Below are positions 17,882 through 24,873 of a stretch of 64,000 nucleotides of DNA, piece by piece. Position 1 is the first letter of the stretch. Each line of letters opens with the position of its first letter. Source of the DNA: Oscillospiraceae bacterium (GTDB lineage: Bacteria > Bacillota > Clostridia > Oscillospirales > SIG627); NCBI GenBank assembly GCA_015065265.1, contig SVQQ01000006.1, positions 1-64,000 on the forward strand. The letters run 5' to 3'. Below the pieces are notes generated by a model. That model made no database searches and was not told the DNA's origin. It was given only the letters and a program-made list of their open reading frames with translations. The position numbers and the translations under genes are program-made.

Positions 17882-17962
17882 CCCCTTTTTTTACATTTTT
17901 CCTTTTTTAATAAAATCCGTTGATTTTTATGGAAGAATGTGATAAAATGTGAAAGTAAAGCA

Positions 17963-17997
17963 CAGAGTGCAGAATGCAGAGTGCAGAGTGCAGAATG
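17963..17997 (+). repeat. Five 7-bp repeats CAGARTG (5' arm)
   Basis: Five uninterrupted heptads: CAGAGTG, CAGAATG, CAGAGTG, CAGAGTG, CAGAATG. They are complementary, allowing G-U pairs, to the heptads at 18361-18390 on the other side of the four-helix-bundle gene. Confidence 0.85.
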
Positions 17998-18007
17998 AGG
18001 TTAAAGT

Positions 18008-18361
18008 ATGAGCAATAATACATCTGTTGAAAAAAGTTTTGCCTTTGCCATAAGAATTGTAAATCTATACAAATATTTGAAAGAAAACCACAATGAACAT
18101 GTTCTCTCTAAGCAATTGTTGAGGAGTGGTACAAGTATAGGTGCAAACGTTGCAGAAGCACAAAGAGGGCAAAGTAAAGCAGATTTTGTCGCAAAAATGA
18201 GTATTGCTTTAAAAGAGGCTAATGAAACACAGTATTGGATAAAATTATTGTACAAAACAGAGTATCTAAATAAATCTCAATACGAAAGCATAAACACCGA
18301 TATAAACGAACTGATAAGTATATTGACCGCAATTTGTAAAACTATAAATTTTAATAAATAA
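18008..18361 (+). CDS. Four-helix bundle protein (S23/IVS family, Avd-like fold)
   Basis: A 117-residue helical protein of the four-helix bundle family first found in intervening sequences of 23S rRNA and structurally related to the Avd accessory protein of diversity-generating retroelements. The signature LLRSGTSIGANVAEAQRGQSK at about residues 37-57 and KEANETQYWIKLL are visible. ATG 18008 has GAGG upstream. The gene lies between inverted heptad repeats and 36 bp before tRNA-Leu; no reverse transcriptase or variable repeat is present nearby. Its molecular role is unknown; nucleic acid binding is plausible. Confidence 0.85.
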   Translation: MSNNTSVEKSFAFAIRIVNLYKYLKENHNEHVLSKQLLRSGTSIGANVAEAQRGQSKADFVAKMSIALKEANETQYWIKLLYKTEYLNKSQYESINTDINELISILTAICKTINFNK

Positions 18362-18390
18362 TTTTGCATTTTGCATTTTGCATTCTGCAT
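18361..18390 (+). repeat. 7-bp repeats CATTYTG (3' arm)
   Basis: CATTTTG, CATTTTG, CATTCTG and CAT follow ATTTTG. The unit is the reverse complement of the CAGARTG unit upstream of the gene. The array ends 7 bp before tRNA-Leu. Confidence 0.85.
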
Positions 18391-18397
18391 TATATTT

Positions 18398-18480
18398 GCG
18401 CTTGTGGCGGAATTGGCAGACGCGCTAGACTTAGGATCTAGTGTCTTCACGTGCAGGTTCAAGTCCTGTCAAGCGCACCA
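18398..18480 (+). tRNA. tRNA-Leu (anticodon TAG)
   Basis: An 83-nt class II tRNA. The acceptor stem GCGCTTG pairs with CAAGCGC, the anticodon loop CTTAGGA between CTAGA and TCTAG gives TAG, and there is a long variable arm (TGTCTTCACG). The T arm contains GGTTCAAGTCC. CCA is encoded. Confidence 0.95.
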
Positions 18481-18529
18481 AACAAAAAAGAGGGCAAACG
18501 CCCTCTTTTTTGTTTGTAGATAAATGGAA
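18459..18529 (+). repeat. Direct repeat copy 1: tRNA-Leu 3' end plus terminator
   Basis: The last 22 bases of the tRNA and the next 49 bases recur as an imperfect copy at 18640-18711, ending with GTTTGTAGATAAATGGAA in both. Confidence 0.75.
18481..18514 (+). terminator. Terminator of tRNA-Leu
   Basis: A perfect 15-bp stem (18481-18495 with 18500-18514), loop AAAC. The T run lies inside the descending arm. A near-copy stands 180 bp downstream. Confidence 0.85.
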
Positions 18530-18563
18530 GGACTTGAACACTGAGAAGGGACAAAACGTAAAG

Positions 18564-18586
18564 AAAACAGTCCGGTGGACTGTTTT
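18564..18586 (+). other. Hairpin inside the duplicated tRNA interval
   Basis: A perfect 10-bp stem AAAACAGTCC / GGACTGTTTT with loop GGT, then TAGTTTTG. It looks like a second terminator. The rest of 18530-18639 is GC-richer, non-coding sequence without a recognised function. Confidence 0.6.
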
Positions 18587-18639
18587 TAGTTTTGTGTCTG
18601 AGGGCTATGCCCGAGGAGAGAGCAGACCGAAGGTATGCG

Positions 18640-18711
18640 TCAAGTCCGTGGGGCGCACCAAACAAAAAAAGAGGGTAAACGCCCTCTTTTTTTGTTTGTA
18701 GATAAATGGAA
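18640..18711 (+). repeat. Direct repeat copy 2: tRNA 3' end-like plus terminator
   Basis: It reads TCAAGTCCGTGGGGCGCACCA and then a terminator hairpin nearly identical to that of tRNA-Leu. The acceptor complement is changed (GGGGCGC instead of CAAGCGC), and no tRNA 5' part precedes it. It is a tRNA fragment, not a gene. Confidence 0.7.
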
Positions 18712-18713
18712 AA

Positions 18714-19568
18714 TCAATTATAATTTTTGAGCATTTGTGAAAAGAGGTGGGCGATATGGGAACTGGATTTGTTGGTGTAGATGTAGGTGTCTCTGTACAA
18801 ACCGTTATCTATTCTTAAAAGTGCAACGTCACTGTCAATCTGGTCTCCCCAGGAACTTTTGGGGAAAAAGGTGACGCCAAGACCCATCTTTAAATAATTC
18901 TGTATGTACTTTGGGTCGTCACATTCAATTACAATTTTAGGAGAAATCTTCTTTTCTTCAAAATAGTGGTCGGTGTAACGTCTTAAATTAGTGTTCTTTG
19001 ACATACAGATAAACTTTTCGTCTTTCAGTTCCTCGGCACTAATGCTAATTTTTTGTGACAGGGGAGAGTCAGAGCGCACTGCAAGGAAAATTTCTTCCTT
19101 TAACCAAAAAGTTTGCTCGAACTGGTCACCCTGCAGGTTTTGGTCGGAAAGAATGACGTCATATTCTTTAACGTGTGTTGGGTCCATGGGTCCTTGGTGC
19201 TTAATGTTAAAAAAGATTTTTGGGTATTTTGCGCGGAACTCGGAAATCGCCTTGGTTATCTTTTGTCTGTTCGTAAGTATTAAGAGGTTAAGTTCGCCAA
19301 AGGCACTCCCCGATAAATCCAAAATGTCCGCCTTCGCTTTACTAAACAGGTCGTTTGATTTATCAATGGCTTGTAAAAATATCTTTCCGTATTCATTTAA
19401 CTTTATTTTGTTGGCACTTCTGTCAAAAAGTTTTACGCCAAGTTCGTTTTCCAGTTTTTTTATCCCTGCCGAAATGCAAGAGGGGGGCACTCTGAAATGC
19501 TCGGCAGTATGGGAAAAGTTTTCGGTTCTTGCGGCGTTGGCGAAATATTTAAGTTGCAAAAATTCCAT
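18714..19568 (-). CDS. LysR family transcriptional regulator
   Basis: A 284-residue LysR-type regulator. The N-terminal winged HTH has FANAARTENFSHTAEHFRVPPSCISAGIKKLE and LGVKLFDR (in two parts), and a periplasmic-binding-like effector domain follows from about residue 90. It is divergent from a DMT-family exporter with about 144 bp between the starts, the classic arrangement for regulation of the neighbour. The effector is unknown. Its promoter spacer contains a 16-bp palindrome, suggesting autoregulation. Confidence 0.9.
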   Translation of the reverse strand: MEFLQLKYFANAARTENFSHTAEHFRVPPSCISAGIKKLENELGVKLFDRSANKIKLNEYGKIFLQAIDKSNDLFSKAKADILDLSGSAFGELNLLILTNRQKITKAISEFRAKYPKIFFNIKHQGPMDPTHVKEYDVILSDQNLQGDQFEQTFWLKEEIFLAVRSDSPLSQKISISAEELKDEKFICMSKNTNLRRYTDHYFEEKKISPKIVIECDDPKYIQNYLKMGLGVTFFPKSSWGDQIDSDVALLRIDNGLYRDTYIYTNKSSSHIAHLFSQMLKNYN

Positions 19569-19600
19569 AAAGTTACCTCTTGTTTCTCTTTTCTATATAC

Positions 19601-19629
19601 ATTATAGCATATATTTAAATATATAGCAA
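19601..19629 (-). promoter_or_regulatory. lysR promoter with palindromic operator
   Basis: On the minus strand TTGCTA (19624-19629), 17 bp, TATAAT (19601-19606). The spacer is almost filled by the perfect palindrome ATATATTTAAATATAT (19609-19624), a candidate LysR site. Confidence 0.6.
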
Positions 19630-19647
19630 CTACATATAAACTTATAA

Positions 19648-19676
19648 TTTACAATAGAGTAAAAGTAATATATTAT
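19648..19676 (+). promoter_or_regulatory. Promoter of the DMT transporter
   Basis: TTTACA (19648-19653), 17 bp, TATTAT (19671-19676), divergent from the lysR promoter. Confidence 0.5.
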
Positions 19677-19712
19677 ATAGTGAAAGCAAAAATCGAAAAA
19701 GAGGTAAGACCT

Positions 19713-20591
19713 ATGAAGAAAGAGACTTTATACGTATTTTTAACAGCCATACTGTTTGTCACCCTTGAACCTGTGAGCAAACTGATTGCAGGGGACGTCA
19801 GCCCTTACGCCATAACCTTTTGGCGTTTTATAATCGGCTCTCTTATCCTTTTACCCCCTGCTATAATAAAGATAAAGAAAAATTCAATTCACATAAGTAA
19901 AAAAGATTTGGCACTTGCCACCTGTCTTGGAATACTGTTTATATGTATTAGTATGATAGTGTTACAGGTGGGAGTCAAGAAGGCGGACTCGCCCTCCCTT
20001 ATTGCGATAATCTTCTCGTCGAACTCAATATTTACAATTTTATTTGCAATTCTCTTTTTAAAAGAAAAACTCAACAAAAACAAAGTTTTAGCCCTGATTT
20101 TAGGAGTGGTGGGAGTTCTCGTGTGTGCCGACTTTTCTAAAGGTACAAACCTTGAATCCGTTTTGTGTGCGGTTATTTCCGCGGTAGTTTTCAGTTTATA
20201 CACAGTGCTTAGCAAGAAGTATTCAAAGAAACTTGGGGGAGTTGTACAAACGGGGCTTGTCTTCCTTACGGGAAGCGTAGTGTTACTTATTTCTTTGATT
20301 GTAATGGGAGAGGACGTTATCCCAACCTTTAACCTAACCACTGTGGGAATTCTCGCCTATCTTGGCGTTTTCGTCACAGGTGTGGGTTATGCCTGTTATT
20401 TTAAGGCAATAGAGACGGGTGGCACGATTATGGGGTCAATAGCCTTTTTCGTGAAACCTATTTTAACCCCCTTTGTTACCTTCATTATAAATGGCATTGT
20501 GCCTGACGTTAAAGTTTTTGTGGCGGTAATATTTATTGTTTTAGCGTCATACTTTGCAACCTACGTTAAAAAAGGAGAAAAAGATGTTTGA
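19713..20591 (+). CDS. EamA/DMT superfamily transporter
   Basis: A 292-residue protein with ten hydrophobic segments and two EamA domains. EPVSKLIAGDVSPYAITFWRF at the start and FSSNSIFTILFAILFLKEKL at the end of the first half are typical of drug/metabolite exporters. ATG 19713 is chosen because GAGGT precedes it. It overlaps the next gene by 8 bp, so the two are translationally coupled. The divergent LysR gene probably controls the pair. The substrate is unknown. Confidence 0.88.
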   Translation: MKKETLYVFLTAILFVTLEPVSKLIAGDVSPYAITFWRFIIGSLILLPPAIIKIKKNSIHISKKDLALATCLGILFICISMIVLQVGVKKADSPSLIAIIFSSNSIFTILFAILFLKEKLNKNKVLALILGVVGVLVCADFSKGTNLESVLCAVISAVVFSLYTVLSKKYSKKLGGVVQTGLVFLTGSVVLLISLIVMGEDVIPTFNLTTVGILAYLGVFVTGVGYACYFKAIETGGTIMGSIAFFVKPILTPFVTFIINGIVPDVKVFVAVIFIVLASYFATYVKKGEKDV

Positions 20592-21912
20592 ATTTGGATT
20601 TTACGAAAAGGAAATAACCCCTCCTCTTGGATGCGGAATTCCCGGATACTTCAATATACGCCGAGGCTGTGACGTCCTTGACAGACTGTACGCGAGAGCA
20701 GTAGTAATTAAACAGGGAGACAAGAGAGTTGCCATTTTGTCTATTGACGGACTCCACCCAAAGACCGATATTTGCGATGGTATTGCAAAAAGAATAGAGG
20801 CTTATACTAATATCCCCCGTGAAAACGTAATGATTGCCTTTACACATTCTCACACAGCCATTCCTTTTCGCTTTGAGGGAATTGCTTTTGAAGACGATGA
20901 AGTTGTCAAAGAGTCCATTAAAGGATATATTGACGTGTTTATAAGACTTGTGGCAGACTGTGTAACCCTTGCAAACCTGAGGCTTGTGAATGCTACGCCA
21001 TTTTTTGAAAAGGGTGAAGTTTCAGGCATTTCTTTTTGTCGTGACTACTTTATGAAGAATGGCACTCCCCGAACTAATCCACCGAGAACCAGTCCTGAAA
21101 TTCTGTCCTCTGTCACCGAGAGTGACAAGGAACTGCCCGTTCTTATGATAAAGGACGATGAGGGAAAAGCCCTTGGCGCAATTTTAGGCTTTGCCTGTCA
21201 CGCCGACTGCATCAGCGGTGAAAAGTTGTCGGGTGACTACGTTTCTACACTTTCAAAGGAACTGAAAAAGGTTTACGGAGAAGATTTCGTCACAATATTC
21301 CTTTTAGGTTGCAGTGGGGACGTAAATCATTTTGACGTATCAAAATTAAGTGACAGTGGTGACCATTATGTAAAAATGGGAAAGAAACTCGCCGAAGAAG
21401 TAGTACGTGTGGCGTCTAAAGGGGAGAAGTTAAAAGAGAATACTTTAAAGTCGAAACTGGAATATATAACGATACCCCGTCGCGAAGTGGACGAAGAGAC
21501 AATATTAGAGGCAAGGCGTTGTATAGAAACAATTCCCGAGAAAAAAGGAGTAAAAATTTCTGCCGACAACACCGACCCTGAACAGTATAAACTTGCAATG
21601 GCAAAAAGACTTGTGGCATTTATTGATTCAACACCCCAAGAGTTTGACGTGCCTTTGCAGTGTATTCAGATAGGAGAGTTTACAATTTACGGCTTCAATT
21701 CCGAGATTTTCACAGAGTTTGGGAAGATTGTAAAAAGAGGGGACAAAACGGGCAAGAACCTTGTTGCCACTCTTTGCAACGAAGCCTTTGGTTACGTGCC
21801 AACAAGGGATATGTTTTATGACACCATTTACGAATCCCGTCCCGGTTCAAGCCGACTTGATAAAGAGGCAGGATACATTATGGCAGAAAAACTGATTTCT
21901 ATGAAAGAATAA
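20584..21912 (+). CDS. Neutral/alkaline ceramidase-like hydrolase
   Basis: A 442-residue protein resembling the N-terminal zinc hydrolase domain of neutral/alkaline (non-lysosomal) ceramidases. GFYEKEITPPLGCGIPGY, FTHSHTA (zinc-binding His pair), GFACHADC and LLGCSGDVNHFD (cf. GNxGDxSP) are visible in family order. There is no signal peptide, so it is probably cytoplasmic and may act on another amide. ATG 20584 with GGAG upstream is chosen. It is coupled to the DMT exporter. Confidence 0.75.
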   Translation: MFEFGFYEKEITPPLGCGIPGYFNIRRGCDVLDRLYARAVVIKQGDKRVAILSIDGLHPKTDICDGIAKRIEAYTNIPRENVMIAFTHSHTAIPFRFEGIAFEDDEVVKESIKGYIDVFIRLVADCVTLANLRLVNATPFFEKGEVSGISFCRDYFMKNGTPRTNPPRTSPEILSSVTESDKELPVLMIKDDEGKALGAILGFACHADCISGEKLSGDYVSTLSKELKKVYGEDFVTIFLLGCSGDVNHFDVSKLSDSGDHYVKMGKKLAEEVVRVASKGEKLKENTLKSKLEYITIPRREVDEETILEARRCIETIPEKKGVKISADNTDPEQYKLAMAKRLVAFIDSTPQEFDVPLQCIQIGEFTIYGFNSEIFTEFGKIVKRGDKTGKNLVATLCNEAFGYVPTRDMFYDTIYESRPGSSRLDKEAGYIMAEKLISMKE

Positions 21913-21916
21913 TAAA

Positions 21917-21955
21917 AAGCGGTATTTCTCAAAAGGAAATACCGCTTGAATTTTT
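21917..21955. terminator. Terminator between convergent genes
   Basis: A 12-bp stem AAGCGGTATTTC / GAAATACCGCTT followed by GAATTTTTT. Confidence 0.85.
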
Positions 21956-22983
21956 TATAAAAGGTCTGCAATATCGAGTATTAGGCGTTCTGTCTTTTCC
22001 CAGCCGAGACAGGGGTCGGTAATGGATTTACCCCACACGTTCTCGCCGATTTTCTGGCATCCGTCTTCGATATAACTTTCTATCATAAAGCCTTTAACGA
22101 GTTTCTTTATGTCGGAGTTATGCCTTGTGGAATGGAGAACTTCTTTTGCAATTCTTGTCTGTTCAAGATATTTTTTGCCCGAATTTGAGTGGTTAGTGTC
22201 AACGATGAGGGCAGGGTTTTGAAGATTTGTCTCGCTGTAAGTTTCCGAAAGGTGCAAAAGGTCTTCGTAGTGGTAGTTGGGGATAGCCTGACCGTGTTTA
22301 TTTACGTAGCCTCTGAGTATTGCGTGGGCGTAGGGGTTACCCTCTGAATTTACTTCCCAGCCACGATATATGAAGGTGTGTTTGTGTTGGGCGGCGGTAA
22401 TGGAATTCATCATAACCGAAATGTCACCGCTTGTGGGGTTCTTCATACCTACGGGAATGTCAAGACCGCTTGATACAAGGCGGTGTTGTTGATTTTCAAC
22501 AGAACGTGCACCTATTGCCACGTAGCCGAGAACGTCACTTAAATAGCGGTAGTTTTCGGGGTAGAGCATTTCGTCGGCACAGGAAAATCCCGTCTCACGT
22601 AGTGCTCTCATATGAAGCTCGCGAATGGCGACGATACCTTTATACATATCGGGCTTTTCGTTGGGGTTAGGTTGATGGAGCATACCCTTGTAACCGTCAC
22701 CTGTTGTGCGGGGTTTGTTAGTATAGATGCGAGGTACGATGAAAATTTTATCTTTAACCTTTTCCTGAACTTCCCTAAGTCTTGTAATATAGTCGATGAC
22801 ACTGTCCTCGTTATCGGCAGAGCAAGGGCCTATAATAAGGGCAAGTTTATCGGACTTTCCGCTAAAAATGTCACGGAGTTCTACTGCTCTTTTTTCCACA
22901 AGGGTGGAAAGAGCGTGGGAAAGGGGATAAAGTTCTTTTACTTCCTGAGGAATTGGAAGTTTTCTTTCAAAAATCATACTCAC
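21955..22983 (-). CDS. aroF: 3-deoxy-7-phosphoheptulonate synthase (DAHP synthase, class I)
   Basis: This enzyme condenses phosphoenolpyruvate and erythrose 4-phosphate, the first step of the shikimate pathway. The 342 residues contain LALIIGPCSADN, VPRIYTNKPRTTGDGYKGM, GARSVENQQHR, GMKNPTSGD and VDTNHSNSGK, typical of the AroF/AroG/AroH type. The start is GTG 22983, seven bases after AAGGA. It is the only gene behind a Phe/Tyr-rich leader peptide and an attenuator, so transcription probably responds to charged tRNA-Phe (and perhaps tRNA-Tyr). The symbol aroF is used for the type only; which effector inhibits the enzyme is unknown. Confidence 0.94.
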   Translation of the reverse strand: MSMIFERKLPIPQEVKELYPLSHALSTLVEKRAVELRDIFSGKSDKLALIIGPCSADNEDSVIDYITRLREVQEKVKDKIFIVPRIYTNKPRTTGDGYKGMLHQPNPNEKPDMYKGIVAIRELHMRALRETGFSCADEMLYPENYRYLSDVLGYVAIGARSVENQQHRLVSSGLDIPVGMKNPTSGDISVMMNSITAAQHKHTFIYRGWEVNSEGNPYAHAILRGYVNKHGQAIPNYHYEDLLHLSETYSETNLQNPALIVDTNHSNSGKKYLEQTRIAKEVLHSTRHNSDIKKLVKGFMIESYIEDGCQKIGENVWGKSITDPCLGWEKTERLILDIADLL

Positions 22984-23004
22984 GGTTTTGTCCTTCTTTC
23001 ATAA

Positions 23005-23038
23005 AAAAATAGCCTCACTCTTATTACGAGTGAGGCTT
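23005..23038 (-). terminator. Attenuator terminator before aroF
   Basis: On the minus strand AGCCTCACTC pairs perfectly with GAGTGAGGCT (23028-23037 with 23011-23020), followed by ATTTTTTTAT. It lies between the leader peptide and the aroF start. Its 5' arm can instead pair with GTGAG-AC-GCT at the end of the leader peptide gene. Confidence 0.85.
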
Positions 23039-23059
23039 AAAAAATATCATTAGTAAAAA

Positions 23060-23158
23060 TTAGCGTCTCACAGGTAATTTCTGCATAGCGAAAGGAGCAC
23101 AGTAAAAAAATACTGCGCTAAAGTAAAAAAAGAAAACTGCAGAAATAACTGTCATCAT
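23060..23158 (-). CDS. Phe/Tyr-rich leader peptide of the aroF attenuator
   Basis: A 32-residue open frame starting ATGATG with GAGGT six bases upstream. It carries the runs FFFYF at 9-13 and FFY at 17-19, plus Phe23: seven Phe and two Tyr in all. It ends CTGTGAGACGCTAA. Codons 5-7 (ATTTCTGCA, 23138-23146) are complementary to TGCAGAAAT (23077-23085) after the Phe run, and the end of the frame is complementary to the terminator 5' arm. This is the architecture of ribosome-mediated attenuation as in pheL. The peptide itself needs no function. Confidence 0.85.
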   Translation of the reverse strand: MMTVISAVFFFYFSAVFFYCAPFAMQKLPVRR

Positions 23159-23185
23159 AATTTTACCTCAAAAATTGATGTCTTG

Positions 23186-23214
23186 ATTATACTCTCGTTT
23201 TTTTTAGTTGTCAA
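23186..23214 (-). promoter_or_regulatory. Promoter of the aroF leader
   Basis: Perfect consensus on the minus strand: TTGACA (23209-23214), 17 bp, TATAAT (23186-23191). Confidence 0.9.
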
Positions 23215-23238
23215 TAGTTTTTTTCGCTTTTTTATATA

Positions 23239-23270
23239 AAAAAGGACAGAGAAAATTCTCTGTCCTTTTT
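23239..23270. terminator. Terminator of the GntR-ABC operon
   Basis: A 14 to 15-bp stem AAAAAGGACAGAG / CTCTGTCCTTTTT. On the minus strand it is followed by a T-rich run. It also protects the aroF promoter from readthrough. Confidence 0.8.
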
Positions 23271-23277
23271 GTGTTTT

Positions 23278-24873
23278 TTAGTCCAAAAGTTCGGGGTCTG
23301 TCTTTTCTGCTTCTTCGATTTCATAGTAGTACACGTTTTCGTACTGTGGGGGATACTTATCTTTAAAGTCTTCAAGAAGCGCCATTACCTCTTCATAGTT
23401 TTCGCTGTTTTCCGTAAGGTACAGGTGCTTGTGGTAGTTTCCTAAATCACCTTCGCACTGAATTCCCATTGACACCGAGATAGTAACGTCACTTTCTTCA
23501 ATTTTGTCGGAGAAGTCGTAATTATCTTCAAGAAGTGAGTAAAGGTATTTTAAGTCACCTACGTTGTCATTTGTGATTTCAATAACGTCCTCTTTATAGT
23601 AATAACCTTCTATATCCTTATCGAAGTTATAAGACGAGTATTCTTCTCTGTCGGAGTAATTAAAGGACACGTGGAGATAAGCGTAATTGATTTTATCGGT
23701 GTCGGGAATAGGTTCTTTGTATATGTGGAAAACGTCTGCTACAAAGACAATACCCAAAACTACTGTCATAACACCAATGAACGCCATATGACGAGCACCT
23801 TTGAACACCGCGTTGAAACTCTTGTCTGCGAAGGCGTTGAAGATGATAAAGCCAAAGAAGAGGGCAAGAGCACCGCCGATAAGACACCAGATAAGAGAAT
23901 CGGTTATAAGTTCAAAGAAGGTAGAACAAAGGAGAATTGCGTCGAAGATGAGTACGTACTGCAAGGGTCTGACACTACACTTAAAGGGAAGGGGCTTTGT
24001 GGCGTTTTCGTTCTTCTTTTTGGAGTAAAGGTAAATTCCAAGAACTGCGAGAAGAATGGTGGCGACAAATAAGAGGATATAACTCAAAACACTCATCTTA
24101 TATACGCCCATTGACGAAAAGATATAGCGGATAAAGGGTGAGGTGTAGGCGTATGGCCAGGGGAAGTGGTCAAGGCAGTCGAGAAGATTTGAATTAAAGA
24201 GATAATTACCTGCAAAAGCCACTGCAAGAATTGTACCCGGCACTAAAAAGTTTATTGAAAGGTAGTTTATAATTCCTGCGAAAACCGTACCTGAGCCGAT
24301 GGTTGAAATCATTGAGATGACACAGAAAAGAAGAAGGAACAAAAGTATGCTCAGAATTACAGGGGTCTGATCTGAAAGCATTTCCCAAAACGACATAGGC
24401 TTGTAACCTGCAAGAAGGTTCATAAACATAAGTCCTGAAAGTTGAGCGACGATTATGGAGAGTGCAGAATTTACAAAAGCGGTTAACAGGTTAGATAAGA
24501 ACAGTTCACCACGGTTTAAGGAAAGGGAGTGATAAAAGTCGTTTCCGCTTTTTTCTCGCATAAAGGCGTTAAGGGACAAGACCGACAGGAAGGCAAGTCC
24601 GAAAGCCCCCACCAAAAAGACTATGGAGAAGACTCCGTCAAAGCCCAGTAGGTCCTCGTAAACTCTGTCCATAGAGTATTTATAGGACTCATATGCCTCA
24701 AAGTCGGTACTAATACGCCAGGAGTATCTGGTCTCAATGTCAGACACGGGAAGCGCTCCTATAATCGAGCCGACAATAAGGGATATGATAAAGAGTATAA
24801 CAGGTATAGAACGGTTAATTATATAGTTGTTCTTTGTGAAAAGAAGCACCTTTTTAAGACTAATCTTTTTCAT
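23278..24873 (-). CDS. ABC transporter permease of the YtrC/YtrD type
   Basis: A 531-residue membrane protein. About nine hydrophobic segments are seen up to about residue 395, then an acidic, soluble C-terminal domain of about 130 residues. The sequence SGNDFYHSLSLNRGELFLSN is characteristic of permeases in GntR-linked ABC operons. The ATG overlaps the ATPase stop, so it is coupled. It would form the membrane part of the transporter with the ATPase upstream. Related Bacillus Ytr systems respond to cell wall antibiotics; the substrate here is unknown. Confidence 0.82.
   Translation of the reverse strand: MKKISLKKVLLFTKNNYIINRSIPVILFIISLIVGSIIGALPVSDIETRYSWRISTDFEAYESYKYSMDRVYEDLLGFDGVFSIVFLVGAFGLAFLSVLSLNAFMREKSGNDFYHSLSLNRGELFLSNLLTAFVNSALSIIVAQLSGLMFMNLLAGYKPMSFWEMLSDQTPVILSILLFLLLFCVISMISTIGSGTVFAGIINYLSINFLVPGTILAVAFAGNYLFNSNLLDCLDHFPWPYAYTSPFIRYIFSSMGVYKMSVLSYILLFVATILLAVLGIYLYSKKKNENATKPLPFKCSVRPLQYVLIFDAILLCSTFFELITDSLIWCLIGGALALFFGFIIFNAFADKSFNAVFKGARHMAFIGVMTVVLGIVFVADVFHIYKEPIPDTDKINYAYLHVSFNYSDREEYSSYNFDKDIEGYYYKEDVIEITNDNVGDLKYLYSLLEDNYDFSDKIEESDVTISVSMGIQCEGDLGNYHKHLYLTENSENYEEVMALLEDFKDKYPPQYENVYYYEIEEAEKTDPELLD

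Noticed and set aside
18008..18361. Diversity-generating retroelement (Avd-like gene)
   Set aside because: No reverse transcriptase, template repeat or variable target is found nearby; the protein alone does not make a DGR.
17963..18390. CRISPR-like array from the CAGARTG heptads
   Set aside because: The units are 7 bp, contiguous and without spacers; they form inverted arms around a gene.
18587..18660. Second tRNA-Leu gene before the duplicated CCA
   Set aside because: No acceptor 5' strand, D arm or anticodon arm can be built; only the 3' end resembles a tRNA.
23001..23190. T-box riboswitch before aroF
   Set aside because: No T-box sequence or specifier-loop architecture is seen; the short Phe/Tyr-rich frame and competing stems explain the region better.
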